From the NCBI GenBank assembly GCA_963977675.1, contig CAXBPY010000004.1, positions 10,253 to 74,252 on the forward strand: a stretch of DNA of 64,000 nt. Direction: 5' to 3'. The DNA comes from CAXBPY01 sp003455275. GTDB lineage: Bacteria; Bacteroidota; Bacteroidia; Chitinophagales; UBA10324. How positions within the stretch are numbered: position 1 is the first letter of the stretch; the number at the start of each line of letters is the position of its first letter. Positions 10,282 to 18,642 of this stretch are shown here, piece after piece. The translations under genes and the position numbers were made by a program. Under the pieces are notes generated by a model. The model had not been told where the DNA came from, did no database searches, and worked only from the letters and a program-made list of their open reading frames with translations.

Positions 10282-10746
10282 ATGCGTGGGATTGTACGCT
10301 TATTATTTATTCTTTCTCTTTTATTTTTTTCAAGAGAAAAATCCTTTTGCCAGAATTCAACTTCAGCTAAGGATAAATCTATTTTACTGAATTTTCATCT
10401 TCAGAAAACTACTTCTGATCGCGAATTAGAATTAAAAGGCTTTGAAATAATCAACTACCGGAACAAGCAATTTGCTGCTGAACAGAAAATGAGTTCAGGC
10501 GATTTGCTGGCAGTGGTAAAGAGTCAAACCGGTGAAATTATTTCTCAGCAGATCATAGCTTCACCTCTTACTGAAACACTTGAAATTCCTTCAGCTGATG
10601 GTTCAATTAGTCAGTTAAAAGTTTCGAAAGATCAAAACGATTTCATAGTTCGGCTTTCTTACAATAATTCAGCTCAGAAAGTTGAGGTCTATCAACTGAA
10701 TGAGAATAATCAACAAACACTACTCGCATCTTTCATTCTTAGATGA
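10282..10746 (+). CDS. Small secreted protein coupled to the M64 peptidase, function unknown
   Basis: A 154-residue protein with a signal peptide (MRGIVRLLFILSLLFFSREK, then SFCQ). The mature part of about 130 residues looks beta-rich (SGDLLAVVKSQTGEIISQQI, TLEIPSADGSISQLKVSKD, FIVRLSYNNS) with no cysteine and no metal-binding motif that I recognise. Its TGA stop overlaps the ATG of the peptidase gene (ATGA at 10743-10746), which implies translational coupling. By position it could be an inhibitor, a chaperone or an accessory subunit of the peptidase, but that is inference; I do not recognise the family. Confidence 0.8.
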   Translation: MRGIVRLLFILSLLFFSREKSFCQNSTSAKDKSILLNFHLQKTTSDRELELKGFEIINYRNKQFAAEQKMSSGDLLAVVKSQTGEIISQQIIASPLTETLEIPSADGSISQLKVSKDQNDFIVRLSYNNSAQKVEVYQLNENNQQTLLASFILR

Positions 10747-13619
10747 AGAAAATATTACAAAAACTTTTTTTGTTCGCCTTGATTTCTCAGGCTCTGAGTT
10801 CGGAAAAAACTTCGGCTCAGATTGTTGTCGGCGTTGACACCCTGATTAACCATGGAAATAAGAACAACCGAATCAATCTGGTTTTTCTTGGAGATGGATA
10901 CACTTCATCTCAGCAATCACAATTCAATTCTGATGTACTGACAATCGTAAACAAACTTTTCATCACTGCACCGTTTAATCGCTACCAGAATTTTTTCAAT
11001 GTGTATGCAATTCATGTGGTATCAGCGGAGAGCGGGGCTGATCATCCACACACCGCTTCTGATTGTGCTTCGGCAAATCCTCAGGTTCCTGCCACAACAG
11101 TGAATACTGCACTTGGCGCAACATTCGACTATGGAGGAATTCACCGATTGCTTTATTGCACCAATACAACCAATATCACCAGCATTCTGAACTCGTATAC
11201 TCCTTTTTTTGATAAAGGAATGATCGTTGTGAACTCACCGTACTATGGAGGTTCCGGCGGAATTTATCCTACATGCTCAGTTGAGGCAAACAGTGCTGAG
11301 ATTATGATTCATGAACTCGGTCATTCATTTGCAGCATTAGGTGATGAGTACGGAGGAACAAGTTGCGGTGGAACTGAAAAACCAAATTGCACAACCGAAA
11401 CAAATGCTTCGTTGGTAAAATGGAAGAGTTGGTTTCCGAATGGAATTCCAATCCCAACTCCTCCCGGAACAAACTGTTCTTCAATCGGGCTTTACCTCGG
11501 CGCAAATTACTGCAATACCACCTGGTACCGACCCAAGTGCAATTGCAAAATGAATCAGCTGAACAATCCATTCTGCGAAGTATGTGCGCAAGAATTAATT
11601 TATTGCATTAACAATGGAGTGAATCTGATTGAATCAGTTTCTCCTTCTACTTCAACCGGAATCACATTGGGAAATGGTCAGTCGCAAACATTCAATTCAA
11701 CCGTAGTAGCGCCGACACCTAATTCACTTTTGGTTCTTTGGAAACTTGATAACAACATTGGAGGAATCAACACATCAACTTTTACGGTTGATGGAACTTC
11801 ACTCACCACAGGCACACACACTCTCGTTCTTACGGTGAGCGACACAACTTCTCTGTCGAAAAAGACAATGCCGCAATACACGGCATCGTGGACGATCACA
11901 AAAACAGGAGTCACTGTTACACTCAATCCGTTCAATCCTGTTTGCTCAAATGCTTCAGCATTCACCCTCACCGGAGGAAGCCCGGCAGGAGGCACTTACA
12001 GCGGAACTGGAGTTTCGAATGGAACATTTAATCCGGCAGTTTCGGGCGCAGGAACTTTCAACATCACCTATACATACAGCGGAAGTTCTGCAACACAACC
12101 TATCACTGTTAATCCGCAACCAAATGTTACTGTGAGTGCGAATGCAACAATTTGCTCAGGTTCATCAACAACACTTAATGCAGGCGGAGCAACAACTTAC
12201 ACCTGGTCGCCAAGCATTGCACTGAATTTAACTACCGGCGCAAGCGTTAATGCAAATCCAACAAGCAATCAGGCATACACTGTTACAGGAACAACAAATG
12301 GGTGCACGAAGAGCGCAACAACTTTTGTATTTGTCAATTCAATTCCAATAGTGAATGTAAGCGGAGCCAGTTCTATTTGCAGCGGAAGCAGTACAAACCT
12401 CACTGCAAGCGGAGCTACTACCTATTCATGGTCACCTTCTTCTTCATTGAATCAATCAAGCGGGGCAACAGTACTAGCATCACCAACAGTTAATACTACT
12501 TACACAATCATTGGAAGTAATAACGGATGTAATGGGTCTGCCACGAAAGTGATAATCATGAATACAAAACCAGTTATCAGTGTAAGCACTGTTCCTACAT
12601 CATGCCCTTCATCAAGTGATGGAACAATTGATATCACCATTACACCTTCGGGACAAACATTAACTTACTTGTGGTCAAATGGAAATTCATCACAGGATCT
12701 ATTAAATGTGATGGGCGGAAATTATTCTGTGACTGTTACTAATTCACTTGGATGCAGTTCATACAAGAGCACCGCAGTTACAGCACCTGCATGTTCAGGT
12801 GTGATCGGAATTACAATCTCAAATATTAATTCTTCTTCAGCAACCGTGAATTGGAGTGCGAATAATTGCGCAGCAATTTATAAGTTGAGGAGAAAGGCAA
12901 CTACTGAACCTAACTGGAAGTATGTTGAAGTAAATGCTGCTACTTTTTCTAAAACTTATTCCAACCTTGCTCCAGGTAAAACTTATGAAGTGCAGATGAT
13001 GAGTTATTGCAACAGCAGTAAAACAGACTCGTCCGGATTCAGCAGTTCCATATACTTCAATACACTGAATACATGCGTACCCGCAACCAACACCATAGCT
13101 TCAACTATTACAGGAACTTCAGCAATTCTGAATTGGAGTGGCAGCGCTGAGAAATTTATTCTCCGATGGAGAGTTTCCGGCGGAACATGGCATTTGGTAA
13201 CTGTGAGCGGAAATCTGAATCAATATACTTTGACAAATCTTTCTCCAAACACCACCTATCAATGGACAATAAAATCAATATGTGATTCTGTCGCAAATGA
13301 TTTTTCAGCATTTACCGGCGCAAAGTATTTCACTACTCTTTCATCTTCAAAAATTGAAAATGCTTCTTCTTTAGCATCTGATTGGAAAATTTTTCCCAAT
13401 CCGACAACAGATAAAATTTATTTCTCTATCGAAAATTCTCAACACGAAAAAATATCTGTTGTGCTGAACGATATTTTCGGGAAAGAAATTTTGAGAAAAG
13501 AAATTTCAAATTCATCTGATGAAAATGAAATTGATATTTCAAATTATGGAGCAGGGATTTACTTCATTCAGATAAAATCTGAATCAGGAACGCAAGTGAA
13601 AAGAATTATTAAACAATAA
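10743..13619 (+). CDS. Secreted M64-family metallopeptidase with Ig-like, SprB-like and Fn3 domains and T9SS sorting domain
   Basis: A 958-residue exported protease. After the signal peptide comes an IgA-peptidase-M64-type catalytic domain (RINLVFLGDGYTSSQQSQFN near the start; zinc site HELGHSFAALGDEYGG at about residues 189-204, i.e. HExxH plus a downstream Asp). The middle has gliding/adhesion-type repeats: two CSGSSTxLxAxGATTYxWSPS units near residues 465-600, then a SprB-like repeat (DGTIDITITPSG ... YSVTVTNSLGC). Two fibronectin type III domains follow (about 690-870), and the C-terminus is a type A T9SS sorting domain (IFPNPTTDKIYF ... GAGIYFIQIKSESG, ending RIIKQ). The product should be exported through the T9SS encoded at the start of the window. 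It is translationally coupled to the small secreted protein upstream. Confidence 0.9.
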   Translation: MKKILQKLFLFALISQALSSEKTSAQIVVGVDTLINHGNKNNRINLVFLGDGYTSSQQSQFNSDVLTIVNKLFITAPFNRYQNFFNVYAIHVVSAESGADHPHTASDCASANPQVPATTVNTALGATFDYGGIHRLLYCTNTTNITSILNSYTPFFDKGMIVVNSPYYGGSGGIYPTCSVEANSAEIMIHELGHSFAALGDEYGGTSCGGTEKPNCTTETNASLVKWKSWFPNGIPIPTPPGTNCSSIGLYLGANYCNTTWYRPKCNCKMNQLNNPFCEVCAQELIYCINNGVNLIESVSPSTSTGITLGNGQSQTFNSTVVAPTPNSLLVLWKLDNNIGGINTSTFTVDGTSLTTGTHTLVLTVSDTTSLSKKTMPQYTASWTITKTGVTVTLNPFNPVCSNASAFTLTGGSPAGGTYSGTGVSNGTFNPAVSGAGTFNITYTYSGSSATQPITVNPQPNVTVSANATICSGSSTTLNAGGATTYTWSPSIALNLTTGASVNANPTSNQAYTVTGTTNGCTKSATTFVFVNSIPIVNVSGASSICSGSSTNLTASGATTYSWSPSSSLNQSSGATVLASPTVNTTYTIIGSNNGCNGSATKVIIMNTKPVISVSTVPTSCPSSSDGTIDITITPSGQTLTYLWSNGNSSQDLLNVMGGNYSVTVTNSLGCSSYKSTAVTAPACSGVIGITISNINSSSATVNWSANNCAAIYKLRRKATTEPNWKYVEVNAATFSKTYSNLAPGKTYEVQMMSYCNSSKTDSSGFSSSIYFNTLNTCVPATNTIASTITGTSAILNWSGSAEKFILRWRVSGGTWHLVTVSGNLNQYTLTNLSPNTTYQWTIKSICDSVANDFSAFTGAKYFTTLSSSKIENASSLASDWKIFPNPTTDKIYFSIENSQHEKISVVLNDIFGKEILRKEISNSSDENEIDISNYGAGIYFIQIKSESGTQVKRIIKQ

Positions 13620-13672
13620 AATCAGCATGATAATTTTTATTACTTATAAACTGATTTCGTTTCTGAGAAAAT

Positions 13673-14290
13673 TTATTTCAGCTCTATCGGCTTGAAAGAA
13701 TAGCCTTCGTCTTTCAGATAATTGAGCACTCGCGGCAGTGCATACTTCAATCGCGGTTCAGCTTTTGCACTATCATGAAACACAACGATGCTGCCTGATT
13801 CAGTGTTGTTCAGCACATTCTTCACCACTTTTTGTTTCGGAAGTTCAGTATCAAAATCGCCGCTTAGCACATCCCACATAATTATTTTAAAACGATTGCC
13901 AAGGCGACGGGTTTGTGCACGGGTAATGCGACCATACGGCGGGCGGAATAAATTTCCGGGAACAACTTCACCACACTTCAATGCACTTTTTGAGTAAGTG
14001 GAGAGCGGAGTGCGCCAGCCATTCAGGTGATTGAAAGTGTGATTGCCAATAGAATGGCCTTCGCTCACAATTCGCTCCACCAGTTCGGGATTGTTCTTCG
14101 CATTATTTCCAACAAGAAAGAAAGTTGCTTTTGCTCCAAATTTTTTCAAGGTGTCAAGCACCCATTCTGTAACTCCTGGTGTGGGGCCGTCATCAAAAGT
14201 CAGAAACACAGATTTATCAGGAACCGGAATGCTCCATACCTGCTGAGGAAAAATGTTTTTAAGGAGAGTGGGCGTCTTGATGAAATACAC
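13673..14290 (-). CDS. Polysaccharide deacetylase (NodB homology, CE4 family)
   Basis: A compact 205-residue carbohydrate esterase 4 domain, likely removing N-acetyl groups from peptidoglycan or another GlcNAc polymer. The motifs appear in order: FLTFDDGPTPG (catalytic/metal Asp pair), HSIGNHTFNH (metal His), FRPPYGR, WDVLSGDFD and IVVFHDS. The start is a GTG at 14288-14290; an in-frame stop lies a few codons upstream and no ATG is available before TFDDGP. There is no signal peptide or anchor, so it may be cytoplasmic or exported in another way. It is convergent with the peptidase gene. Confidence 0.9.
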   Translation of the reverse strand: MYFIKTPTLLKNIFPQQVWSIPVPDKSVFLTFDDGPTPGVTEWVLDTLKKFGAKATFFLVGNNAKNNPELVERIVSEGHSIGNHTFNHLNGWRTPLSTYSKSALKCGEVVPGNLFRPPYGRITRAQTRRLGNRFKIIMWDVLSGDFDTELPKQKVVKNVLNNTESGSIVVFHDSAKAEPRLKYALPRVLNYLKDEGYSFKPIELK

Positions 14291-14372
14291 TTGCTCAATG
14301 GAATTCAGTTACACAGACCTGAAGCATTGCTGAAAAGTTGCACACGATAAAAAAATATTTAAGAGAGAAATT

Positions 14373-14897
14373 CTACACCAATTTTTTCGGTGGTTCCATT
14401 ACATGCCCACAGTTCTTGCAGGTTCGTAAATCAATGCTACCGTAATAGCGATCGAATACTCCGCCGAAATCTTTTTCAATATCTTTCAGTTCAAAATATT
14501 CTTCATAGAGCTTGTTGTTGCAGTTTTCGCAAAACCAAAGCAGTCCGTCTTTTTCATGATTGTGTTTCTTGTGTTCAATCACTAAACCTATTGTGTTTGG
14601 TCCGCGTCGCGGCTGATGCGGTGTTCGTGGAGGAAGCATAAAAATTTCTCCTTCATTAATCGGAATATCCACTGCTTTTCCTTCTTCCTGAATTCCTACC
14701 ACAATATTTCCTTCGAGCTGATAATAGAATTCTTCTCCTTCATTGAAGTGATAATCCTTGCGTGAGTTAGGTCCGCCGACTACCATGATAATGAAGTCGG
14801 CATCTTTATACACCACTTTATTTCCAACCGGTGGTTTCAGCAAGTGACGGTTATCATCTATCCATTTCTTGAAATTGAAAGCTCTTTGAATTGGCAT
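14373..14897 (-). CDS. haaO: 3-hydroxyanthranilate 3,4-dioxygenase
   Basis: A cupin-fold iron dioxygenase that opens 3-hydroxyanthranilate to 2-amino-3-carboxymuconate semialdehyde in tryptophan/kynurenine breakdown. The 174-residue length is that of the bacterial enzyme. Cupin iron ligands are visible in DYHFNEGEEFYYQLEG and the second cupin motif in NEGEIFMLPPRTPHQPRR; the C-terminus has the rubredoxin-like CENC and CKNCGH pairs that bind a second metal in the bacterial form. The next enzyme acting on its product, ACMS decarboxylase, is encoded far away at 61512-62573 in this window. It appears to be a single-gene transcript. Confidence 0.93.
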   Translation of the reverse strand: MPIQRAFNFKKWIDDNRHLLKPPVGNKVVYKDADFIIMVVGGPNSRKDYHFNEGEEFYYQLEGNIVVGIQEEGKAVDIPINEGEIFMLPPRTPHQPRRGPNTIGLVIEHKKHNHEKDGLLWFCENCNNKLYEEYFELKDIEKDFGGVFDRYYGSIDLRTCKNCGHVMEPPKKLV

Positions 14898-14991
14898 GAG
14901 AAAAAATTTTCAGCAAAGTATAAATGTTCAGGCAGAAAGCAAAAATTATTGATGCGAACAATTTACTTTCGTAAGGCAAATCAATTTCTTA

Positions 14992-15192
14992 ATGAGAACA
15001 ACAAGCACACAATTCATAACTGACGGCAAGGGCAACAAGCAATCTGTAATCATTTCTATGAAGGACTACAAAAAAATATTGGATGAACTTGAAGAACTTG
15101 AAGACATTAGAATGTATGATGAAGTGAAAAGCAGGAATGAAAAGAGTATTCCTTTTGATGAATATCTGAAAAAGAGAAACACAAAGAAGTGA
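14992..15192 (+). CDS. Antitoxin of a RelE-type toxin-antitoxin pair
   Basis: A 66-residue protein opening with a beta-strand/helix pattern typical of RelB/Phd/YefM-like antitoxins (FITDGKGNKQSVIISMKDYK) followed by an acidic helix (KKILDELEELEDIRMYDEVK), the part that normally wraps the toxin. It directly precedes the RelE-like gene with its stop overlapping the toxin start. The antitoxin would repress the operon and neutralise the toxin. A partial -7-like box TACTTTCG lies at 14964-14971. Confidence 0.82.
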   Translation: MRTTSTQFITDGKGNKQSVIISMKDYKKILDELEELEDIRMYDEVKSRNEKSIPFDEYLKKRNTKK

Positions 15193-15449
15193 TGCCTGTC
15201 TATAAAATTTTCATCACTTCAACTGCGCAGCATCAGTTAGACAAATTGCCGGAAAATGTTTCAATGATTCTTATTGAAACCATTTCTAAACTGAGTAATA
15301 ATCCGAGACCATTCGGTTGCAAAAAATTAAAGGGAAGAAACGGTTACAGAATCAGAAAAGGTGATTTTAGAATCATTTATGAAATCACTGACAGAATTTT
15401 GCTTGTAGAAATAATTGCTGTCGGGCATCGGAAAAATATTTATGAATAA
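15192..15449 (+). CDS. RelE/ParE-family toxin
   Basis: A small basic protein of 85 residues with the RelE fold signature: YKIFITSTAQHQLDKLP, PFGCKKLKG, GYRIRKGDFRIIYEI and the C-terminal IIAVGHRKNIYE. In this family the basic residues Arg/Lys and the final Tyr act in ribosome-dependent mRNA cleavage. I use the ATG at 15192, which overlaps the antitoxin stop as TGATG; a GTG one codon upstream is also possible. All conserved basic positions are present, so the toxin looks intact. Confidence 0.88.
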   Translation: MPVYKIFITSTAQHQLDKLPENVSMILIETISKLSNNPRPFGCKKLKGRNGYRIRKGDFRIIYEITDRILLVEIIAVGHRKNIYE

Positions 15450-15503
15450 AAATCAATATGAAGCATTCATGAATTTCAATTTTTCAATCTTCATTTTCGC
15501 CTC

Positions 15504-16289
15504 ATGAACTTTTCACTTAAAGGAAAAAATGCTCTCGTGTGCGGAAGCAGCAAGGGAATCGGGAAAGCAATTGCGATTGCTTTTGCTCAGCAAGGAGCTA
15601 ATGTTACACTCGTTGCACGCAACAAAGACAAACTCGCCGAGACGAAGAAAGAACTTGATGCTTCTCTTGGACAGAATCACGATATCTTGATTTGTGATTT
15701 CAGCAAGCCTGCCGAGCTGAAAGAAATTATTCAATATCATTTGAAGAATATTGACTATCACATTTTGGTAAACAACACCGGCGGGCCGCCAGCCGGAAAT
15801 ATTTTTGATGCGAAAGAAGAGCAATTCATCACTGCGTTTCAAAATCATCTTTTGTGCAATCACATTCTGGCGCAGGCACTCATTCCCGGGATGAAAAAAA
15901 ATAATTACGGACGCATCATCAATGTGATTTCTACATCTGTAAAAATTCCAATAAAAGGATTAGGTGTTTCTAATACCATTCGCGCGGCAGTGGCTAATTG
16001 GTCGAAAACTTTTTCAAATGAATTGGCACCATTAGGAATCACAGTTAATAATATTTTGCCAGGAGCTACAAAGACTGAGCGCCTGGAGGAAATAATTCGA
16101 AATCGTGCAGCGCAATTAAAAACTTCAGCAGAAAAGATTGAAGAAGAAATGCTGAATGAAATTCCAATGGCTCGCTTTGCAACTCCTTCTGAAGTTGCAG
16201 CGGCAGCGGCTTTCCTGGCTTCACCGGCTGCATCTTACATTACTGGAATTAATATTCCTGTGGATGGAGGAAGGACAGGATCATTGTAA
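15504..16289 (+). CDS. Short-chain dehydrogenase/reductase, atypical active site
   Basis: A 261-residue Rossmann-fold protein with the SDR cofactor motif (CGSSKGIGKAIA, replacing the usual TGxxxGIG), NNTGG, the Ser of the catalytic site in INVISTSVK, NNILPGATKTERL and the C-terminal AAAFLASPAASYITG with VDGG. The expected catalytic Tyr of YxxxK is absent: the region reads GLGVSNTIRAAVANWSK, with Asn-Thr where Tyr should be. This matches the FabG-like subgroup I remember as having imperfect SDR tetrads, so calling it a 3-oxoacyl-ACP reductase would overstate the evidence. It is 73 bp upstream of the methyltransferase gene, possibly co-transcribed. Confidence 0.85.
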   Translation: MNFSLKGKNALVCGSSKGIGKAIAIAFAQQGANVTLVARNKDKLAETKKELDASLGQNHDILICDFSKPAELKEIIQYHLKNIDYHILVNNTGGPPAGNIFDAKEEQFITAFQNHLLCNHILAQALIPGMKKNNYGRIINVISTSVKIPIKGLGVSNTIRAAVANWSKTFSNELAPLGITVNNILPGATKTERLEEIIRNRAAQLKTSAEKIEEEMLNEIPMARFATPSEVAAAAAFLASPAASYITGINIPVDGGRTGSL

Positions 16290-16362
16290 CCAAACAGTTT
16301 TTTTTCATTATTAAAAAAAGAGTTTAAGTTCATTTCCAATCAAAACCACAACCTGAAAAATC

Positions 16363-17388
16363 ATGAGCCAGCAAACAGAAGAAGTTCTCATCCCTGAAAC
16401 CAAAGCAAAACAAAAAGTAGTGGTTGAAGAAGCCGATGGTAAATGGCGTGGCAGCAGCGTTAGCGAAAAAGATGGTCAGCACTGGGACAAGTCGAAGGAA
16501 ATGAATTTCACTTACACCAACCTCGACAAATTTGTTCGTTACAGTTTGGGTGAAAATGCACATTTCAGCAATGCATTTTATGATGGTGATTATTCCCTCA
16601 CGCTCGATCAGGCTCAGGAAAAGAAATATCGATTTGTTGCCGAACAATTACGAATCACAAAGGACAGCAAGGTGCTTGATCTTGGTTGCGGCTGGGGTGG
16701 ATGGCTGATGTGGCTGAAAAAAAATATTGGCTGTCGTGCTATTGGAGTTAATCTTTCAGAAGGACAAGCCGCAGCGTGCCGAAAGAATGGATTGGAAGTT
16801 TACCTGAAAGATGCACGCTTCGTAACTCCCGATGATTTCGGAATGTTTGATGCTGTAACTGCTTTCGGAAGTTTCGAGCATGTGGCATCAGTAAAAGATT
16901 TTCTTGACGGCAAACAGGATGCTGTGTATGATGATTACTTTCATCATGTTTTCAATTTACTTAAACCCGGCTGCCGCTTTTACATGCAGGCAATGGTGTT
17001 CAGCAAGAACATGCTGCCTTACGAAAAATTTGACATCAATGCACCAAAAGGTAGCGATGCATATATACTAGCTCTACTTACTAAGCACAATCCTGATTCC
17101 TGGTTGAGCTATGGTCACGAGCACATCATCCGCTGTGCGGAGCCATACTTAAAGAAAATTTATTACAGCAGCGGACGCCTTGATTACATTAAAACAAATC
17201 GTGAGTGGACGAAACTTTATTACAAGTTCCAGTGGAAAAAATATTTGTGGTATCTCTCACTCATCCCGAAATATTTTACTGATAAAGAATTTCGATATCA
17301 GTATGATTTGCTTCGTGTGCGTCCGAATCGTGTGTGCTTCGAGCGCGAGATCATAGATCATGCGCGATTAGTTTTTGAGAAGAAATAA
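16363..17388 (+). CDS. Class I SAM methyltransferase, cyclopropane-fatty-acid-synthase-like
   Basis: A 341-residue SAM-dependent methyltransferase related to the CFA/mycolic acid cyclopropane synthase family. It has FVRYSLGENAHFSNAFYDGD before the SAM site VLDLGCGWGGWLMWLKK (motif I at about residues 104-113), then GVNLSEGQ and the family-like FGSFEHV. Classic CFA synthases are about 380 residues with a lipid-binding N-terminal extension; this one has a short polar N-terminus. Candidate roles are methylation of unsaturated lipids or of another hydrophobic substrate, but the substrate cannot be read from the sequence. It ends 54 bp from convergent pepE, with a terminator between. Confidence 0.82.
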   Translation: MSQQTEEVLIPETKAKQKVVVEEADGKWRGSSVSEKDGQHWDKSKEMNFTYTNLDKFVRYSLGENAHFSNAFYDGDYSLTLDQAQEKKYRFVAEQLRITKDSKVLDLGCGWGGWLMWLKKNIGCRAIGVNLSEGQAAACRKNGLEVYLKDARFVTPDDFGMFDAVTAFGSFEHVASVKDFLDGKQDAVYDDYFHHVFNLLKPGCRFYMQAMVFSKNMLPYEKFDINAPKGSDAYILALLTKHNPDSWLSYGHEHIIRCAEPYLKKIYYSSGRLDYIKTNREWTKLYYKFQWKKYLWYLSLIPKYFTDKEFRYQYDLLRVRPNRVCFEREIIDHARLVFEKK

Positions 17389-17409
17389 TTTTCTTAATTG
17401 AATTAAGAA

Positions 17410-17444
17410 GACCGAGGCAATAAAAATTGTGTCGGCCTTTTTTT
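17410..17444. terminator. Hairpin terminator between convergent genes
   Basis: GACCGAGGCAAT (17410-17421) and ATTGTGTCGGCC (17426-17437) pair imperfectly around an AAAA loop and are followed by seven Ts. It serves the methyltransferase gene. A smaller inverted repeat (TTCTTAAT/ATTAAGAA) sits just upstream. Confidence 0.65.
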
Positions 17445-18177
17445 ATAGAAGATTTTTCAGCGGAGAAAAATCTTTCTTCACTTCAATCTCCTGCTGAATA
17501 ATTTTTCCTTTTACTTTTTTCACGCTGAAAGAATGAGCAGTTTTTTTTGACTGAAGAATGCGATATGAATTTTCATTCCTGATTTCAATAGCCGAACAAT
17601 CATCGCAGGCAATTCCTTTTCCCCCAAACTTCGAAATCATTTTTCTGAAATGCGCATCACGCTTTTCTTTCAGATAGTGCGGACAAAAAGTTGTTTTGAT
17701 AATTCCTAAACTTTTCACACGAATGTGTTCCCATTTATCGGGATGATAATAAGCCATTGAATCGCTGTGCCCATATTGAAACCAGCAAATTGCTCCGGCA
17801 CTTGTTCCAGTCACAATAGTTCCACTTTGATATGCTTTTAAAATAAGTTTATCAACTCCAAGCCATCGCCAGCGACGCATCATTTTCAATGTATTTCCAC
17901 CACCTACATAAATTATATCAGCACGCTCAATCTTGGTTTCAATTTCTTTCTTCGAAATTTTTTTATTGAGAAGAAATAATACTTCAGGCCGGCATCCCAT
18001 TCTGTCTCCATAAACTTTCTGAAAATTTTCCCAATACTGTTTATCATCACTTGAAGCGGTAGGAATAAAAAGTGCGCGAGGATTTTTCTTTCCGGTAAGA
18101 GAAACAATATGTTCATCAATGGAGCGCGTAGCACCTTCAATCATGCTACCGCCGCCAATCGCAATCAGCGTGCGCAT
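17443..18177 (-). CDS. Peptidase E / cyanophycinase-like serine peptidase (S51)
   Basis: A 244-residue S51-family enzyme. The glycine-rich YVGGGNTLKMMRRWR and the nucleophile elbow GTSAGAICWF (Ser in GTSAG) are the family marks; DDCSAIEI is the usual later segment. Family members cleave Asp-X dipeptides (PepE) or cyanophycin. The absence of a signal peptide and the short length fit a cytoplasmic dipeptidase better than an exported cyanophycinase. The start is the ATG at 18175-18177, giving MRTLIAIGGGSMIEGATRS. Confidence 0.85.
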   Translation of the reverse strand: MRTLIAIGGGSMIEGATRSIDEHIVSLTGKKNPRALFIPTASSDDKQYWENFQKVYGDRMGCRPEVLFLLNKKISKKEIETKIERADIIYVGGGNTLKMMRRWRWLGVDKLILKAYQSGTIVTGTSAGAICWFQYGHSDSMAYYHPDKWEHIRVKSLGIIKTTFCPHYLKEKRDAHFRKMISKFGGKGIACDDCSAIEIRNENSYRILQSKKTAHSFSVKKVKGKIIQQEIEVKKDFSPLKNLL

Positions 18178-18210
18178 TAAAACTGGGTGTAAATTTCTTT
18201 TTGAAAAAAA

Positions 18211-18303
18211 CTAACTGCCGTTATAGTCGAGCATTTGAAATGTAAAAGTCATCACAATGATGAAACCAATAATGGCGGCAATTATCCAAAGGGCTTTTTT
18301 CAT
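18211..18303 (-). CDS. 30-residue single-span membrane protein
   Basis: A very short frame reading MKKALWIIAAIIGFIIVMTF and ending TFQMLDYNGS. It begins with two lysines and is almost entirely one hydrophobic helix with a short polar tail, the layout of a small inner-membrane protein. Support for expression is a -7-type box TACATTTG on the minus strand at 18330-18323, about 15-20 bases before the ATG. I recall similar tiny frames in other Bacteroidota but cannot verify it. Function unknown. Confidence 0.6.
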   Translation of the reverse strand: MKKALWIIAAIIGFIIVMTFTFQMLDYNGS

Positions 18304-18322
18304 GGTAGAAATTTCTTGCGCA

Positions 18323-18330
18323 CAAATGTA
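18323..18330 (-). promoter_or_regulatory. Predicted -7 box for the 30-residue membrane protein
   Basis: TACATTTG (minus strand) matches TAnnTTTG exactly and lies about 20 bases before the ATG at 18303. No good TTTG was seen at the proper -33 distance. Confidence 0.4.
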
Positions 18331-18433
18331 AAAATGAAATTGAGTTGAGGAAGCATACAAAATGGTCTGGTTGAGGATTGAAGTGAAAGGAATTGAAATA
18401 ATGAAACATAAAAAATCATTTTGGTCAGGGCTG

Positions 18434-18463
18434 TTGGACAGAAAAAATGTATGAATACATTTG
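18434..18463 (+). promoter_or_regulatory. Predicted promoter of tRNA-Gln
   Basis: TTG at 18434-18436 and TACATTTG at 18456-18463 with a 19-base spacer match the Bacteroidota consensus; transcription would start just ahead of the tRNA at 18473. Confidence 0.6.
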
Positions 18464-18472
18464 CGCCCTCAT

Positions 18473-18544
18473 TGACCGATGGTGTAACTGGCAACACGTC
18501 TGATTTTGGTTCAGAAGAGTCTAGGTTCGAGACCTAGTCGGTCA
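18473..18544 (+). tRNA. tRNA-Gln (anticodon TTG)
   Basis: A 72-base cloverleaf: acceptor TGACCGA pairs with TCGGTCA; the anticodon arm is TCTGA / loop TTTTGGT / TCAGA with TTG in the anticodon position; the T arm is CTAGG TTCGAGA CCTAG. The 3' CCA is not encoded. It stands upstream of prs with its own promoter. Confidence 0.95.
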
Positions 18545-18590
18545 ACAAAATATTGTGCAGCAACCCTAGCGGTTTTATTTTTTTACATAC

Positions 18591-18620
18591 TTGCTCAAAT
18601 AGAGCGGAACTTTATATTTG
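18591..18620 (+). promoter_or_regulatory. Predicted promoter of the prs-rplY-pth operon
   Basis: TTG (18591-18593) and TATATTTG (18613-18620) with a 19-base spacer fit the Bacteroidota consensus. The predicted leader before the prs ATG is about 16 bases. Confidence 0.6.
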
Positions 18621-18642
18621 CGCCCCCTGAATTTTACCATCC

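Noticed and set aside
12302..12493. Short frame inside the M64 peptidase repeats
   Set aside because: Arises from Thr/Ser-rich repeat codons; no start signal and wrong frame to the domain pattern.
14992..15449. Possible mobile-element cargo around the toxin-antitoxin pair
   Set aside because: No transposase, integrase or target-site duplication is visible on either side.
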